14,829 nucleotides of DNA from an uncultured bacterium (GCA_937924555.1 CALDSN010000041.1:1-14829); one strand, 5' to 3'; shown: positions 1 through 6,516, counted from the stretch's first letter. The notes: generated by a model not told the origin, from the letters alone. Program-made: numbers and translations.

Positions 1-1522
1 TTACTTTAAATGCCTGTAACACTTCTTTAGTATCCAAATTCTGGATAAACGCCACAAACTCGCAATTTGCCAAGTTCCAGTTTGCCCCCATACTGAAGCT
101 AAGCGGTACATTCATCACACCTAAGGGAGCATTCTTTAAATCCACGGCTGTACCGAATCTATCAGGCACCATAAGCATGTTTACAAAGTTGAATTCGGTT
201 TGTCCCTGCCAGTTATATTGAATATCACTCTGAGTGACTGCAAGGTGCAGCACAAGGTTCTCATAAGCAAGGTTGGCAAGTTTATTTATAGCTGCTGTCA
301 CATTGTAATTCAATCCATCATTCGTACCGGTAAGTTCAAGACTTACAGGAGTCTTAATTCCCGCACGTTGGTTATACAGGGGCTGATAGGCTGGGAATAT
401 GCTGGTGGTGTTATTGCCACCCACATATGATAGCAGTCCATCAAAGATACCCGTGGGAAATCCGCTAATACCATAATAGGAGTTGCGACCATTGGATGTG
501 TCAGTAGCATATGGATCACCATTGTGGTTTTCGATAACAGCCACATTGAGGTTTTCTTCGATGAAGTGGTCGGCTGCCATAGCTGCACCGGGGCAGTATG
601 GGCACCATCCACCTGTGCCAATTTCCAAAAGTACATTCTGCTTTGCTCCTGTCCAAGTATTCATCGCTTTTTCTTTTACATTGTTGCTCAGATCCTCATC
701 AACCACATCCTCCAGAGAGCTAATGGTAAAGACGAAGCGATAAAGCTCATTCTCCAATTCCGGGGTAAATGCGGGGAAGCTAGCTGTTGCTGTGGCGTTG
801 GCTGCTAAGGACTGGCTGAAGTAGCCCGGATAACTTTGAAGCAATGTTTCGTGCTGGTAGATATCCAAACTAACTACAGCCGTGAGGGTGGATACACCAA
901 CATTCTTTACTTCGCAGCTTGGAGTGATGGGAACATTTGCTTCCACATGCTCTGCACCGGGAACACTCATTATGGCAAGGTCATTCTGGAAGGGAGTGTA
1001 TAGCTTCACATTGTCAATATACCAATAGTCCACATTATAGGAGTTACCGGTGAAGAAGAAAGCAAACTGGAATGTGGTTGAGCCAACATCCGCTGTGGTG
1101 ATGGTTACAGTTTTATGCATGGGACCCACATTCGCAGTGGGGTTTTGTGAGAAGGCAACATTCCATGCGCCACCTGCGGAACGAGTAGCCACTCCGATGG
1201 TGAAGGGGTTGGTGTACCAATCTACAAAATGATCAAAATCTAGATAAAGTGTAGTTTCCCCTGTGGTATCAAATGTGGGGGAGATAAAATATGAAGAGCC
1301 GTTGAACTGTGGTTCCCAACTAAAGCGTAGTTCGGGAGCTGAGCCACCTGCTGAGGCACCTGTATAAGAATCCCAGTTGGCAGCGTGGGCATCAATCGTC
1401 TAACCTTCAGGAGGTATTGCACCCGAAAAATCCTCGTTTACCCAGATGTTGCGATCAACCGCGATAAGGCTGCCGCTTAGGCAAATAAGAGCCAGCAAAA
1501 AGAGAAAAGCAAGCTTGTTCAT
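1..1522 (-). pseudogene. Omp28-like exported protein with thioredoxin-type CPYC motif, interrupted by an in-frame TAG; 3' end off window
   Basis: The start ATG at 1522-1520 follows a good AAGGAG ribosome site. Residues 1-21 form a signal peptide (MNKLAFLFLLALICLSGSLIA). Codon 41, at 1402-1400, is TAG. I read every following codon to the window edge and found no other stop, so at least 465 open codons follow the TAG. The surrounding text reads IPPEG-stop-TIDAH. Related exported proteins of the choice-of-anchor/cleaved-adhesin type usually read PPEGW here, so a single TGG-to-TAG change explains it. After an N-terminal jelly-roll-like region (about 25-170) and an Ig-like region (about 185-290) comes an Omp28/thioredoxin-like fold. 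It has CPYC at 307-310 and a Phe-Pro-Thr at 355-357 that fits the thioredoxin cis-proline loop. The C-terminus, probably with a sorting domain, lies outside the window. It could be a real pseudogene or a sequencing error. No in-frame ATG with a ribosome site follows the TAG closely; the first ATG is at 1120. Exact role unknown; surface or periplasmic location is inferred. Confidence 0.75.
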
Positions 1523-1554
1523 TGTTTGCTCCTTGGTAATATTTACATAATTCC

Positions 1555-1583
1555 AATAGTCAATACTCTTGTTATCGTGTCAA
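1555..1583 (-). promoter_or_regulatory. Weak candidate promoter of the Omp28-like gene
   Basis: Reading the minus strand, a perfect TTGACA (1583-1578) is followed after 17 bases by ACTATT (1560-1555), about 32 bases before the start codon. The -35 match is perfect, but the -10 match is poor (3 of 6), and promoter consensus in this lineage is not known to me. It lies between the terminator of the upstream gene and the ribosome site, which is where a promoter is expected. Confidence 0.3.
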
Positions 1584-1603
1584 CCGATATTTTTCTGCAG
1601 GCG

Positions 1604-1650
1604 GAAAAACCGTGGCAGCCACAGCTTTAGTCAAAATGCTGGACTGCCAC
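1604..1650 (-). terminator. Rho-independent terminator after the DUF2089/DUF4097 operon
   Basis: On the minus strand GTGGCAG (1650-1644) pairs perfectly with CTGCCAC (1618-1612). The inner part also pairs (CCAGC with GCTG-T-GG, one bulge). The hairpin is followed by GG and a run of five T (1609-1605). It starts 28 bases after the DUF4097 stop codon, so it should end that transcript before the Omp28-like gene. Confidence 0.65.
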
Positions 1651-1677
1651 ATACTATATTTGTAGAGCTTTCTGTTA

Positions 1678-3081
1678 CTATTTACCCATAGCTTTAAGCA
1701 GCCTCTCTGCTTCCTCAGCACTAATCTTGCCTGCTTCCAGCATTTCCAGTATCTTCAGTCTGCTGCGGTCAGTTACTTCTTCCTTCTCCTTGGCTTTCAT
1801 TTCTCCGCCAAGATAGGGTTTCATTATCGACGAATTTATTACCTTGTTAATGTACTCACCCAAGCCATCGAACTTGAAGTTGTGTTTACTACCGCCCACA
1901 TGGATGCTTTCATGGATCTTGGTGCCCAGCTTTTCCATATTCTTGCGCAGTTCTTCGCTTACCTTGGTGCCAAACTCTTCCACACTGGCGATGGTTTTAT
2001 CCTTGGCACCCTTGTAGTCAAACTCCTCGATGAGACCTTGCAGTTTCTCCAGTTGTTCTTGTATCTTCTCTTTCACCAAGGCTTCCTTGATGTTGGCAAT
2101 TCTGGTGCTTACATATTCGCTAACATTGGCATATAGCTGCTGCACTTTCTCCATGTCTTCCTGTGAAGTGGCAGTGGCAATGCTTTCCTTCAGCTGTTCC
2201 AGTTTGGTTTTCAAGAACTCCAGGTTCACTTTCTCGCCTTCGCCAATCTTGATCATCCCATTCTCGGTGCTGATGGTTATCTTGCTGCTGCCATCACCCT
2301 GCACGATCACAAACTGGTCTCCATCCTCCACAATTGCTTGAGAGAGGCGGGATTTTATCTTTCCTGTCTCAGTCTCGGCACGGATTTCGTATTGCATATC
2401 TTCCGGCAACACAAAGTGCACCATTCCATTCTCGGTTTTAATCTCCATGCGGGCATTTTCCACAAACAGGGTTTCATACACGATAACCCCATTCTCACTT
2501 TCAATGTTTACTTGCGGGAAGCAGGCTTCACGTATTTTCAAAGGTCCGTTTTCGGATTGAATATTCAATTCCACTCCGCTGATCATATCTGCTGCAAGAG
2601 GACCGTTTTCCAGCTCTATCTCCAGGTTCCCGGTGCAATTACGGATGCTGATGGGTCCATTCTCGTTACTCAGTTTCTTGTCCCCGTTACAATCCTGAAT
2701 GCGGATGGGGGCATTTTCGCTGCTTACCACCAAGCTGTTGTTGATGCCTTGAAAAGTCACAGGTAGATTCTCCATCTCCACACTGATAGATGGGCTTTCC
2801 GGCACCAAGATCTTCACAAATGAGCGGTTGGCACCTAAGAAACGACGCTCCATCCCATCCACTTCTTCTAAAACTATCTGCAGACTTCCGTCTTCACAGG
2901 AAGTGCTTACGCAATCTTCCCATTCGAATTCTTCAAAAGGCTCCACCAAGTCCAGCTCGCAGATTAGCTCCACTTGGTTATGCGGTGATGCCTCGATGCT
3001 GAGTGGGGCAAGGTTGTTTTCGATGGTAATCTTGCTTACCACTTCGTAATCAAGAATCTGTTGCAGTTTCATCTTACTCAT
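1678..3081 (-). CDS. DUF4097-like beta-solenoid protein with coiled coil and C-terminal SHOCT-like motif
   Basis: A 467-residue protein without signal peptide or membrane segment, so probably cytoplasmic. Residues about 15-280 are beta-rich and contain a repeated E-N-G/A turn at 122, 140, 158, 177, 196, 217, 238 (ETG) and 273. The early spacing is 18-21 residues, typical of the DUF4097 beta-solenoid (compare B. subtilis YvlB). Residues about 283-395 are charged and helical, likely a coiled coil. The last 30 residues (438-467) form a short SHOCT-like helix pair with LEAGKISAEEAERLL. The ATG follows an AAGGAG site and overlaps the stop of the preceding DUF2089 gene as ATGA, so translation is coupled. 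Pairing of DUF2089 and DUF4097 proteins is a known gene context, and YvlB belongs to a cell-envelope stress setting in Bacillus. A role in envelope sensing here is only inference. A hairpin terminator follows the stop. Biochemical function is unknown. Confidence 0.85.
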   Translation of the reverse strand: MSKMKLQQILDYEVVSKITIENNLAPLSIEASPHNQVELICELDLVEPFEEFEWEDCVSTSCEDGSLQIVLEEVDGMERRFLGANRSFVKILVPESPSISVEMENLPVTFQGINNSLVVSSENAPIRIQDCNGDKKLSNENGPISIRNCTGNLEIELENGPLAADMISGVELNIQSENGPLKIREACFPQVNIESENGVIVYETLFVENARMEIKTENGMVHFVLPEDMQYEIRAETETGKIKSRLSQAIVEDGDQFVIVQGDGSSKITISTENGMIKIGEGEKVNLEFLKTKLEQLKESIATATSQEDMEKVQQLYANVSEYVSTRIANIKEALVKEKIQEQLEKLQGLIEEFDYKGAKDKTIASVEEFGTKVSEELRKNMEKLGTKIHESIHVGGSKHNFKFDGLGEYINKVINSSIMKPYLGGEMKAKEKEEVTDRSRLKILEMLEAGKISAEEAERLLKAMGK

Positions 3082-3437
3082 TTTTGTCTCCTTGTGTTAA
3101 TCATGTTTATTGCCTCTTCCACGCTGATGAACCCCTCTTCCAGGTCGGCAAGAACATCGGTTACTTTGTCGCCAACGGGTTCTTTCTTGGTGATGATGCG
3201 GATGATGTCCGCAAGTCTGCTTTTCACGGTGGGATACGATATGCCGAGCTGATTCTGTAATTCCTTCAAGTTGCCCTGCACCAGCAGGAACAGCTTGATG
3301 AACTCCAGTTGACTTTCGCTGAAGGCTGCCAACCAACTGCCGGCAAAATCACCTCGATAGGTAACCTTGCAGCGGTCGCAATGCACTTCCTTAATCTTCA
3401 ACTCTTGCTTGCAAATGGGACAGGATGATAAGTTCAT
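3078..3437 (-). CDS. DUF2089 family zinc-ribbon/HTH regulator
   Basis: A 119-residue protein of normal DUF2089 length. An N-terminal zinc ribbon is visible as C6-P-I-C9 and C20-D-R-C23. A helix-turn-helix follows at about 56-80 (LKELQNQLGISYPTVKSRL), resembling sigma-type HTHs and pointing to DNA binding. The tail (93-113) contains LADLEEGFISVEEAINMI, the same kind of short motif that ends the DUF4097 protein encoded next. The start ATG at 3437 follows an AGGGAGA site. The TGA stop overlaps the next ATG. A TTGACA lies upstream (3494-3489, minus strand) but has no clean -10 partner. Together with its neighbour it probably forms a small regulatory module; the signal and targets are unknown. Confidence 0.88.
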   Translation of the reverse strand: MNLSSCPICKQELKIKEVHCDRCKVTYRGDFAGSWLAAFSESQLEFIKLFLLVQGNLKELQNQLGISYPTVKSRLADIIRIITKKEPVGDKVTDVLADLEEGFISVEEAINMINTRRQK

Positions 3438-3643
3438 CTTTGGTCTCCCTTGATAATGTTAAGGTCAGGTTTAATATTATTGAGAATCTGTCAAGAGAAA
3501 TGTGCAAAATCTTAAGAAGCAATTGCAGTATTGTGATGCCAAGGCTTGATTGCGCCGATTAGAACCAGTATGCGACATGTATGCATTAACAAAGAGGATA
3601 GGAGGAAGGAAGAGAGGGGATTATGATACTTATAAACGGTCTA

Positions 3644-3671
3644 TTATTAAGGGCAGAGCCAGGTGTCTGCC
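3644..3671 (-). terminator. Weak hairpin after the T9SS-tail secreted protein
   Basis: On the minus strand GGCAGA (3671-3666) pairs with TCTGCC (3657-3652) around an 8-base loop, followed by an AT-rich stretch (CTTAATAATA) rather than a clean T-run. It begins 19 bases after the TAA stop at 3692-3690. It could end transcription inefficiently or be only an mRNA-stabilising hairpin. The remaining 200 bases to the DUF2089 start hold no gene that I can support. Confidence 0.35.
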
Positions 3672-3689
3672 GGAGGTGATAACTTATAA

Positions 3690-4703
3690 TTACTTCACAT
3701 ACAGCATCTTGGTTCTTGCCACGCTTTTCGCTGTGTTTATCTCCGCCAGATATACTCCGGTGCTAAGGGACTTGCCCGCATCATCCTTACCATCCCATGT
3801 AAAGCAAAACTCACCGCTATCTCTGCTGTTGCTCTCCATACTGCGCACCCTCTGCCCTTTCAGATTATACACATTCAGCTTCATTTTTCCCGGCTCCGTG
3901 GTTTTAACTGTTAACATGCTCATTTCTCGGAAGGGATTGGGGTAAACTGATATGAACTGTGTTGTCTGTGGGATTGTTAAGTCATTACTAGATGAGCCAT
4001 CTGTTAGTGTGACCATGATTTTGGGAGAATAAATGCTGTTCGAAATGCTATATGATCCTATCACGACATAATCATCCCAGCTATCCCAATCTGAGAAGCC
4101 CTGCAGATAGATGCGATATTGTGTAAGATCCCTACCTGCTGCAATGTCGGTAGCGACGCATTCAGTTATATCGCACGATACAGTGCTATGTGGAATCAAT
4201 GAATCCTGATTGAATATGGTGTATGTACCATAAACAGAATCTGGTTCAACATCGTTGGAGTTAAACACCGTGCCATAATCTATATGTTCCAATATCCCAT
4301 CCGGGAATGTGTTGGCGTCTCCAATAAGGAAGCTGGGATAATCCCCATAAATTGAAGCACCGTAGGTGACAAAAACGAATATAATCAAATGAGCCGATGA
4401 CAGCTCATATCCCTCAGGTATCTCTGGCAGCTCAAAAGATAGATAACCAATGCTGGCAAACCTGTACATCCAACCCATATCAAAGTAATCTCCAATATAC
4501 GTTTCCCCCTCCTGCCAATTTGCATCCACGGTTATATAGTTGCGTTTATAGTATATAGAGCCTGAGAGCCTATCCACCGCAAACAAGGAATCCACAATCA
4601 CGGTTTTTTCCTCGGTACCAGTATATTCATTTCTACCATCCTGCGCGAATAAGATACCGCAAAACAACAAGCTTGTTGCCAAGATAAATATAATGCTCTT
4701 CAT
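3690..4703 (-). CDS. Secreted jelly-roll-like protein with C-terminal FlgD-like/T9SS type A sorting domain
   Basis: 337 residues. A signal peptide spans 1-20 (MKSIIFILATSLLFCGILFA, cleaved before QDG). A single beta-rich domain at about 30-236 contains GYLSFELPEIPEGYELSSA (86-104), the pattern of DNRLRE/CBM-like jelly rolls that often sit on exported adhesins or carbohydrate-binding proteins. A linker (SSSNDLTIPQT) leads to a typical sorting domain starting at VYPNPF (253-258), with FTWDGKDDAGKSLSTGVYLA (301-320) and ending in KMLYVK. This tail is recognised by the type IX secretion system in Bacteroidetes-like bacteria, so export to the surface or outside is expected; the machinery itself is not in the window. 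There are no catalytic residues that I recognise. The start was chosen because the signal peptide begins there; the ribosome site (GGTGGG, with AAAGGG further up) is mediocre. The ligand is unknown. Confidence 0.85.
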   Translation of the reverse strand: MKSIIFILATSLLFCGILFAQDGRNEYTGTEEKTVIVDSLFAVDRLSGSIYYKRNYITVDANWQEGETYIGDYFDMGWMYRFASIGYLSFELPEIPEGYELSSAHLIIFVFVTYGASIYGDYPSFLIGDANTFPDGILEHIDYGTVFNSNDVEPDSVYGTYTIFNQDSLIPHSTVSCDITECVATDIAAGRDLTQYRIYLQGFSDWDSWDDYVVIGSYSISNSIYSPKIMVTLTDGSSSNDLTIPQTTQFISVYPNPFREMSMLTVKTTEPGKMKLNVYNLKGQRVRSMESNSRDSGEFCFTWDGKDDAGKSLSTGVYLAEINTAKSVARTKMLYVK

Positions 4704-4770
4704 CCCACCATCCCTTTAGTAATCGGGTATATGTTTTGATAAATGTAAGCATAACCCAATGGATATTGCA

Positions 4771-4808
4771 CCTAAATGCATAATTATTTAGGCAAATAAT
4801 CATGTCAA
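4771..4808 (-). promoter_or_regulatory. Candidate promoter overlapping a 7-bp-arm palindrome, upstream of the T9SS-tail gene
   Basis: On the minus strand TTGACA (4808-4803) is followed after 17 bases by AATTAT (4785-4780; 4 of 6 matches to TATAAT). The putative -10 lies in the centre of a perfect inverted repeat, CCTAAAT (4771-4777) and ATTTAGG (4786-4792) with an 8-base gap. Such overlap is typical of repressor operators. The leader to the ATG at 4703 would be about 70 bases. The palindrome could instead be a simple mRNA or DNA hairpin. Confidence 0.4.
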
Positions 4809-4824
4809 GAAATTGTTGGTTCGA

Positions 4825-5086
4825 GTCCCAGCGGGACGGCATACCGTGAGTATGAATTTGGGTGCAGGTATTGTTGAAGGGATATGCGTCGCGCTGGGAC
4901 TCTCTGGAAGTAGAGGGGGGCGATTTTTTCTATCTAAAATGGCGTCCCGCTGGGACTATATCGTTGAGTATTGGTGGTCTTATGTCGCTGTTATCTATCT
5001 AAAATGGCGTCCCGCTGGGACTATATCGTTGAGTATTGGTGGTCTTATGTCGCTGCTTTCTGTCTAAAATGCAGTTCCTTTGGGGC
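4825..5086. repeat. Left palindrome array (five REP-like copies)
   Basis: Cores are at 4825-4837 (inverted, loop AGC), 4888-4900 (one stem mismatch, GTCGC), 4944-4956 and 5009-5021 (perfect, loop GCT), and 5074-5086 (strongly decayed). Start-to-start distances are 63, 56, 65 and 65 bp. The units at 4929-4993 and 4994-5058 match at 63 of 65 positions, so that duplication is recent. Each later copy is preceded by TCTATCTAAAAT, or TCTGTCTAAAAT in the decayed copy. The decayed copy is the one nearest the 3' end of the transposase gene. No protein-coding signal is convincing here. Confidence 0.85.
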
Positions 5087-5106
5087 TCACCGCATGTATT
5101 CGTGAG
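5086..5106. other. Small hairpin just past the transposase stop
   Basis: CTCAC (5086-5090) and GTGAG (5102-5106) pair around an 11-base loop, followed on the plus strand by GGTTGTTTTTG. It lies between the decayed last palindrome and the TAG of the transposase gene. It could be a plus-strand terminator that shields the gene from antisense transcription, or a right-end recognition hairpin of an IS200-type element. Five base pairs is weak evidence for either. Confidence 0.25.
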
Positions 5107-5120
5107 GTTGTTTTTGTAAA

Positions 5121-5585
5121 CTACTCAGAGCAAGGTTTGAACAGATGTTGCTTATCATATTCTATCATATATTTAATCAATAGCTCCTCATACTCCCCAA
5201 GAAATGAACGTTGTTGATGGTGGTTAGCTTGATTCTTTATGTAATCCCTTACCTGAGCCAATCCGCTTTGTGATACTGAAAATGCCCCAAAACCATCTTG
5301 CCATGCAAATTTACCTAAAGCCCACCCATTTTCGTTGATGAATCTGGAGCTGTTGGCTTTCACCTTTTGGGCGAACACCGAGACAGCCATCGTTGGGTGC
5401 AGCCCAACCAACAGATGCATATGATCGTCCATCCCCCCGATGCATTGCATGAAGCAATTAAGTTCTTTTGTTATACCTGAGGTATATGAATAGATCTCCT
5501 GTTGAATGCTAGCATTCATGAGCCGCATTCTGTGCATGGTGGCAAACACATAATGAACGTATATTTGTGTGAAGGTATTCGGCAT
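5121..5585 (-). CDS. HUH/Y1 transposase, IS200/IS605 TnpA or REP-associated (RAYT) type
   Basis: 154 residues, matching the Y1_Tnp family (single-strand DNA transposases). The HUH metal-binding motif is H55-M-H57 in GGMDDHMHLLVGL. The catalytic tyrosine is Y115 in VRDYIKNQANHHQQ, with the usual downstream Q119. Conserved family blocks KFAWQDGFGAFSVSQS (92-107) and the C-terminal IEYD are present, so the enzyme looks intact. The ATG at 5585 is preferred over an upstream GTG (5606) because a strong AGGAGG lies 8 bases before it. These enzymes recognise subterminal hairpins in single-stranded DNA, cutting and rejoining with a 5'-phosphotyrosine intermediate. Here candidate hairpins, the 13-bp palindromes, lie on both sides. 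No tnpB/TnpB-like gene is nearby. Whether it is a self-moving IS200 or a domesticated RAYT cannot be settled from one copy; the arrays favour RAYT. Confidence 0.9.
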   Translation of the reverse strand: MPNTFTQIYVHYVFATMHRMRLMNASIQQEIYSYTSGITKELNCFMQCIGGMDDHMHLLVGLHPTMAVSVFAQKVKANSSRFINENGWALGKFAWQDGFGAFSVSQSGLAQVRDYIKNQANHHQQRSFLGEYEELLIKYMIEYDKQHLFKPCSE

Positions 5586-5617
5586 CTCATTTTCCTCCTG
5601 ATACACAATGTAATTAT

Positions 5618-5636
5618 CTTTGGTTAATAACCAAGG
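5618..5636. promoter_or_regulatory. Perfect short palindrome upstream of the transposase gene
   Basis: TTGGTTA-A-TAACCAA (5620-5634) is a perfect 7-bp inverted repeat with a one-base centre, extendable by one wobble and one G-C pair to 5618-5636. It lies 33 bases before the transposase ATG, on its 5' side. In IS200 elements a hairpin in this place limits read-through into tnpA or forms the left end. An operator for a dimeric repressor is equally possible, since a one-base loop is too tight for a good RNA hairpin. Confidence 0.4.
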
Positions 5637-5662
5637 AAATATCTGCGTAGATACTCACATGA

Positions 5663-6099
5663 GTCCCAGCGGGACGGTATTTTAGATAGAGAAATACGTT
5701 CTTCCCTCCTAGATAGAGTCCCAGCGGGACGGCATATTAACAATCAAGTGGGTGTATGTATTGTTTAAGTGATGTGTCGTCCCGCTGGGACTCTCTGGAA
5801 GTAGTGGGGGGCGATTTTTTCTATCTAAAATGGCGTCCCGCTGGGACTCTATCGTTGGGGGAATGGCAGGGGGATGCTGCTGCTTTCTATCTAAAATGCC
5901 GTCCCGATGGGACTATATCGCAGGATATTCGTGGTCGTAGATTGTTGTTTTCTATCTAAAATGTCGTCCCGCTGGGACTCTATCGTTGGGTGAATGCTAG
6001 GGGTATGCTGCTGTTTTCTATCTAAAATGTCGTCCCGATGGGACTCTCTTGGAGTAGGGGGTGCCGATATTTCTATCTAAAATTTCGTCCCGCTGGGAC
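5663..6099. repeat. Right palindrome array (eight REP-like copies)
   Basis: Cores: 5663-5675 and 5718-5730 (inverted, loop AGC); 5779-5791, 5835-5847, 5966-5978 and 6087-6099 (loop GCT); 5901-5913 and 6032-6044 (loop GAT). All stems are perfect GTCCC/GGGAC. The start-to-start distances from 5779 on are 56, 66, 65, 66 and 55 bp. Both short spacers begin with TCTCT and contain a GTAG followed by a G-run. The long ones begin with TATATC or TCTATC. TCTATCTAAAAT precedes every forward copy from 5835 on, and its reverse complement follows the copy at 5663. The units starting at 5835 and 5966 resemble each other over a 131-bp dimeric period. Confidence 0.87.
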
Positions 6100-6115
6100 T
6101 ATATCCTTGGGTATT

Positions 6116-6516
6116 AGGTACCTGTTATTACCAACCAGCAACAAGGATGCTCCATGCAGGATTCATGCTAAATCACCCAAGTCATAAACTGATGATTCTG
6201 AGGTAATTCCCTCATCCCACCCGGGAGTCACGAGGGAGTCACCTAAGAATGATGAGTGATTACACCATGAAATGCGGTATGGGCATGGGTTAACCATACA
6301 AGGTTGAAGCATGGAGGGAGACAGCCTGAGTAACGCTAATACAAGGATGTCTTCGGCACACCCTGCCAAACTCACTTGGGCTATATTGCCGGGATTTTGG
6401 TATGTTACTTGCAAGCCATGCAGATAGCGGTATGGCGGTGGCTTTTGGTTATCACTTGACAAATATTGGCTTATCGGCTGCCTTGCCCGCACCCAATAAC
6501 ATATCAGGAAGAGAAA
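6116..6516. other. 400-bp stretch without a supported gene, between the right array and tyrS
   Basis: No reading frame here has both a ribosome site and recognisable content. Visible items are an 11-bp-period direct repeat of GGGAGTCAC (6223-6231 and 6234-6242), a CCCTC/GAGGG inverted pair (6209-6213 and 6232-6236) around it, and a TTGACA at 6456-6461 that has no acceptable -10 at normal spacing. The tyrS promoter is presumably in the last 150 bases but I cannot place it. I see no T-box-type specifier structure. Confidence 0.5.

Larger units (their letters stand above)
4825..6099. mobile_element. REP/RAYT-like locus: Y1 transposase gene between two palindrome arrays
   Basis: This composite covers the left array (five palindromes), the transposase gene and the right array (eight palindromes). 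The palindrome core is GTCCC-3 nt-GGGAC. Copies next to each array's start are inverted relative to later copies: 4825 is inverted to 4888, and 5663 and 5718 are inverted to 5779. This gives inverted pairs about 61-63 bp apart, as in REPINs. A 61-bp block (4897-4957) recurs at 5788-5848 with one mismatch, so the gene is bracketed by direct repeats offset by 891 bp. REP elements mobilised by a linked RAYT are established in Proteobacteria; applying that model here is inference. I cannot define exact cleavage ends. Confidence 0.6.

Noticed and set aside
1400..1402. Recoding of TAG as Trp or pyrrolysine throughout the organism
   Set aside because: TAG serves as the natural end of the DUF4097, M50 and transposase genes in the same window, each at the expected C-terminus, so a local mutation or error is simpler.
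4818..4837. tRNA 3' part (GGTTCGAGTCCC resembles a T-arm)
   Set aside because: The 5' half of the T-stem does not pair (GTTGG against CCCAG fails at two of five positions), there is no acceptor stem, anticodon arm or CCA, and GAGTCCC is simply part of the inverted array palindrome.
4813..5067. Protein-coding frame through the left array
   Set aside because: It merely translates the 65-bp repeat units in different frames, has no ribosome site and no recognisable domain. The same applies to the frame at 5756-5959 in the right array.
4929..6099. CRISPR array
   Set aside because: The repeat spacing and palindromic core look superficially right, but the intervening sequences are homologous to each other rather than unique, two distinct spacings occur, some copies are inverted, and no cas gene is present.
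6456..6484. tyrS promoter from TTGACA at 6456
   Set aside because: At 16-18 bases downstream there is only TGCCTT-like sequence, which has no resemblance to a -10 element.
6163..6492. Minus-strand frame of 109 codons between the array and tyrS
   Set aside because: There is no ribosome site, no recognisable family, and it has a composition rich in Cys and Pro that looks like non-coding DNA. A decayed gene remnant cannot be fully excluded.
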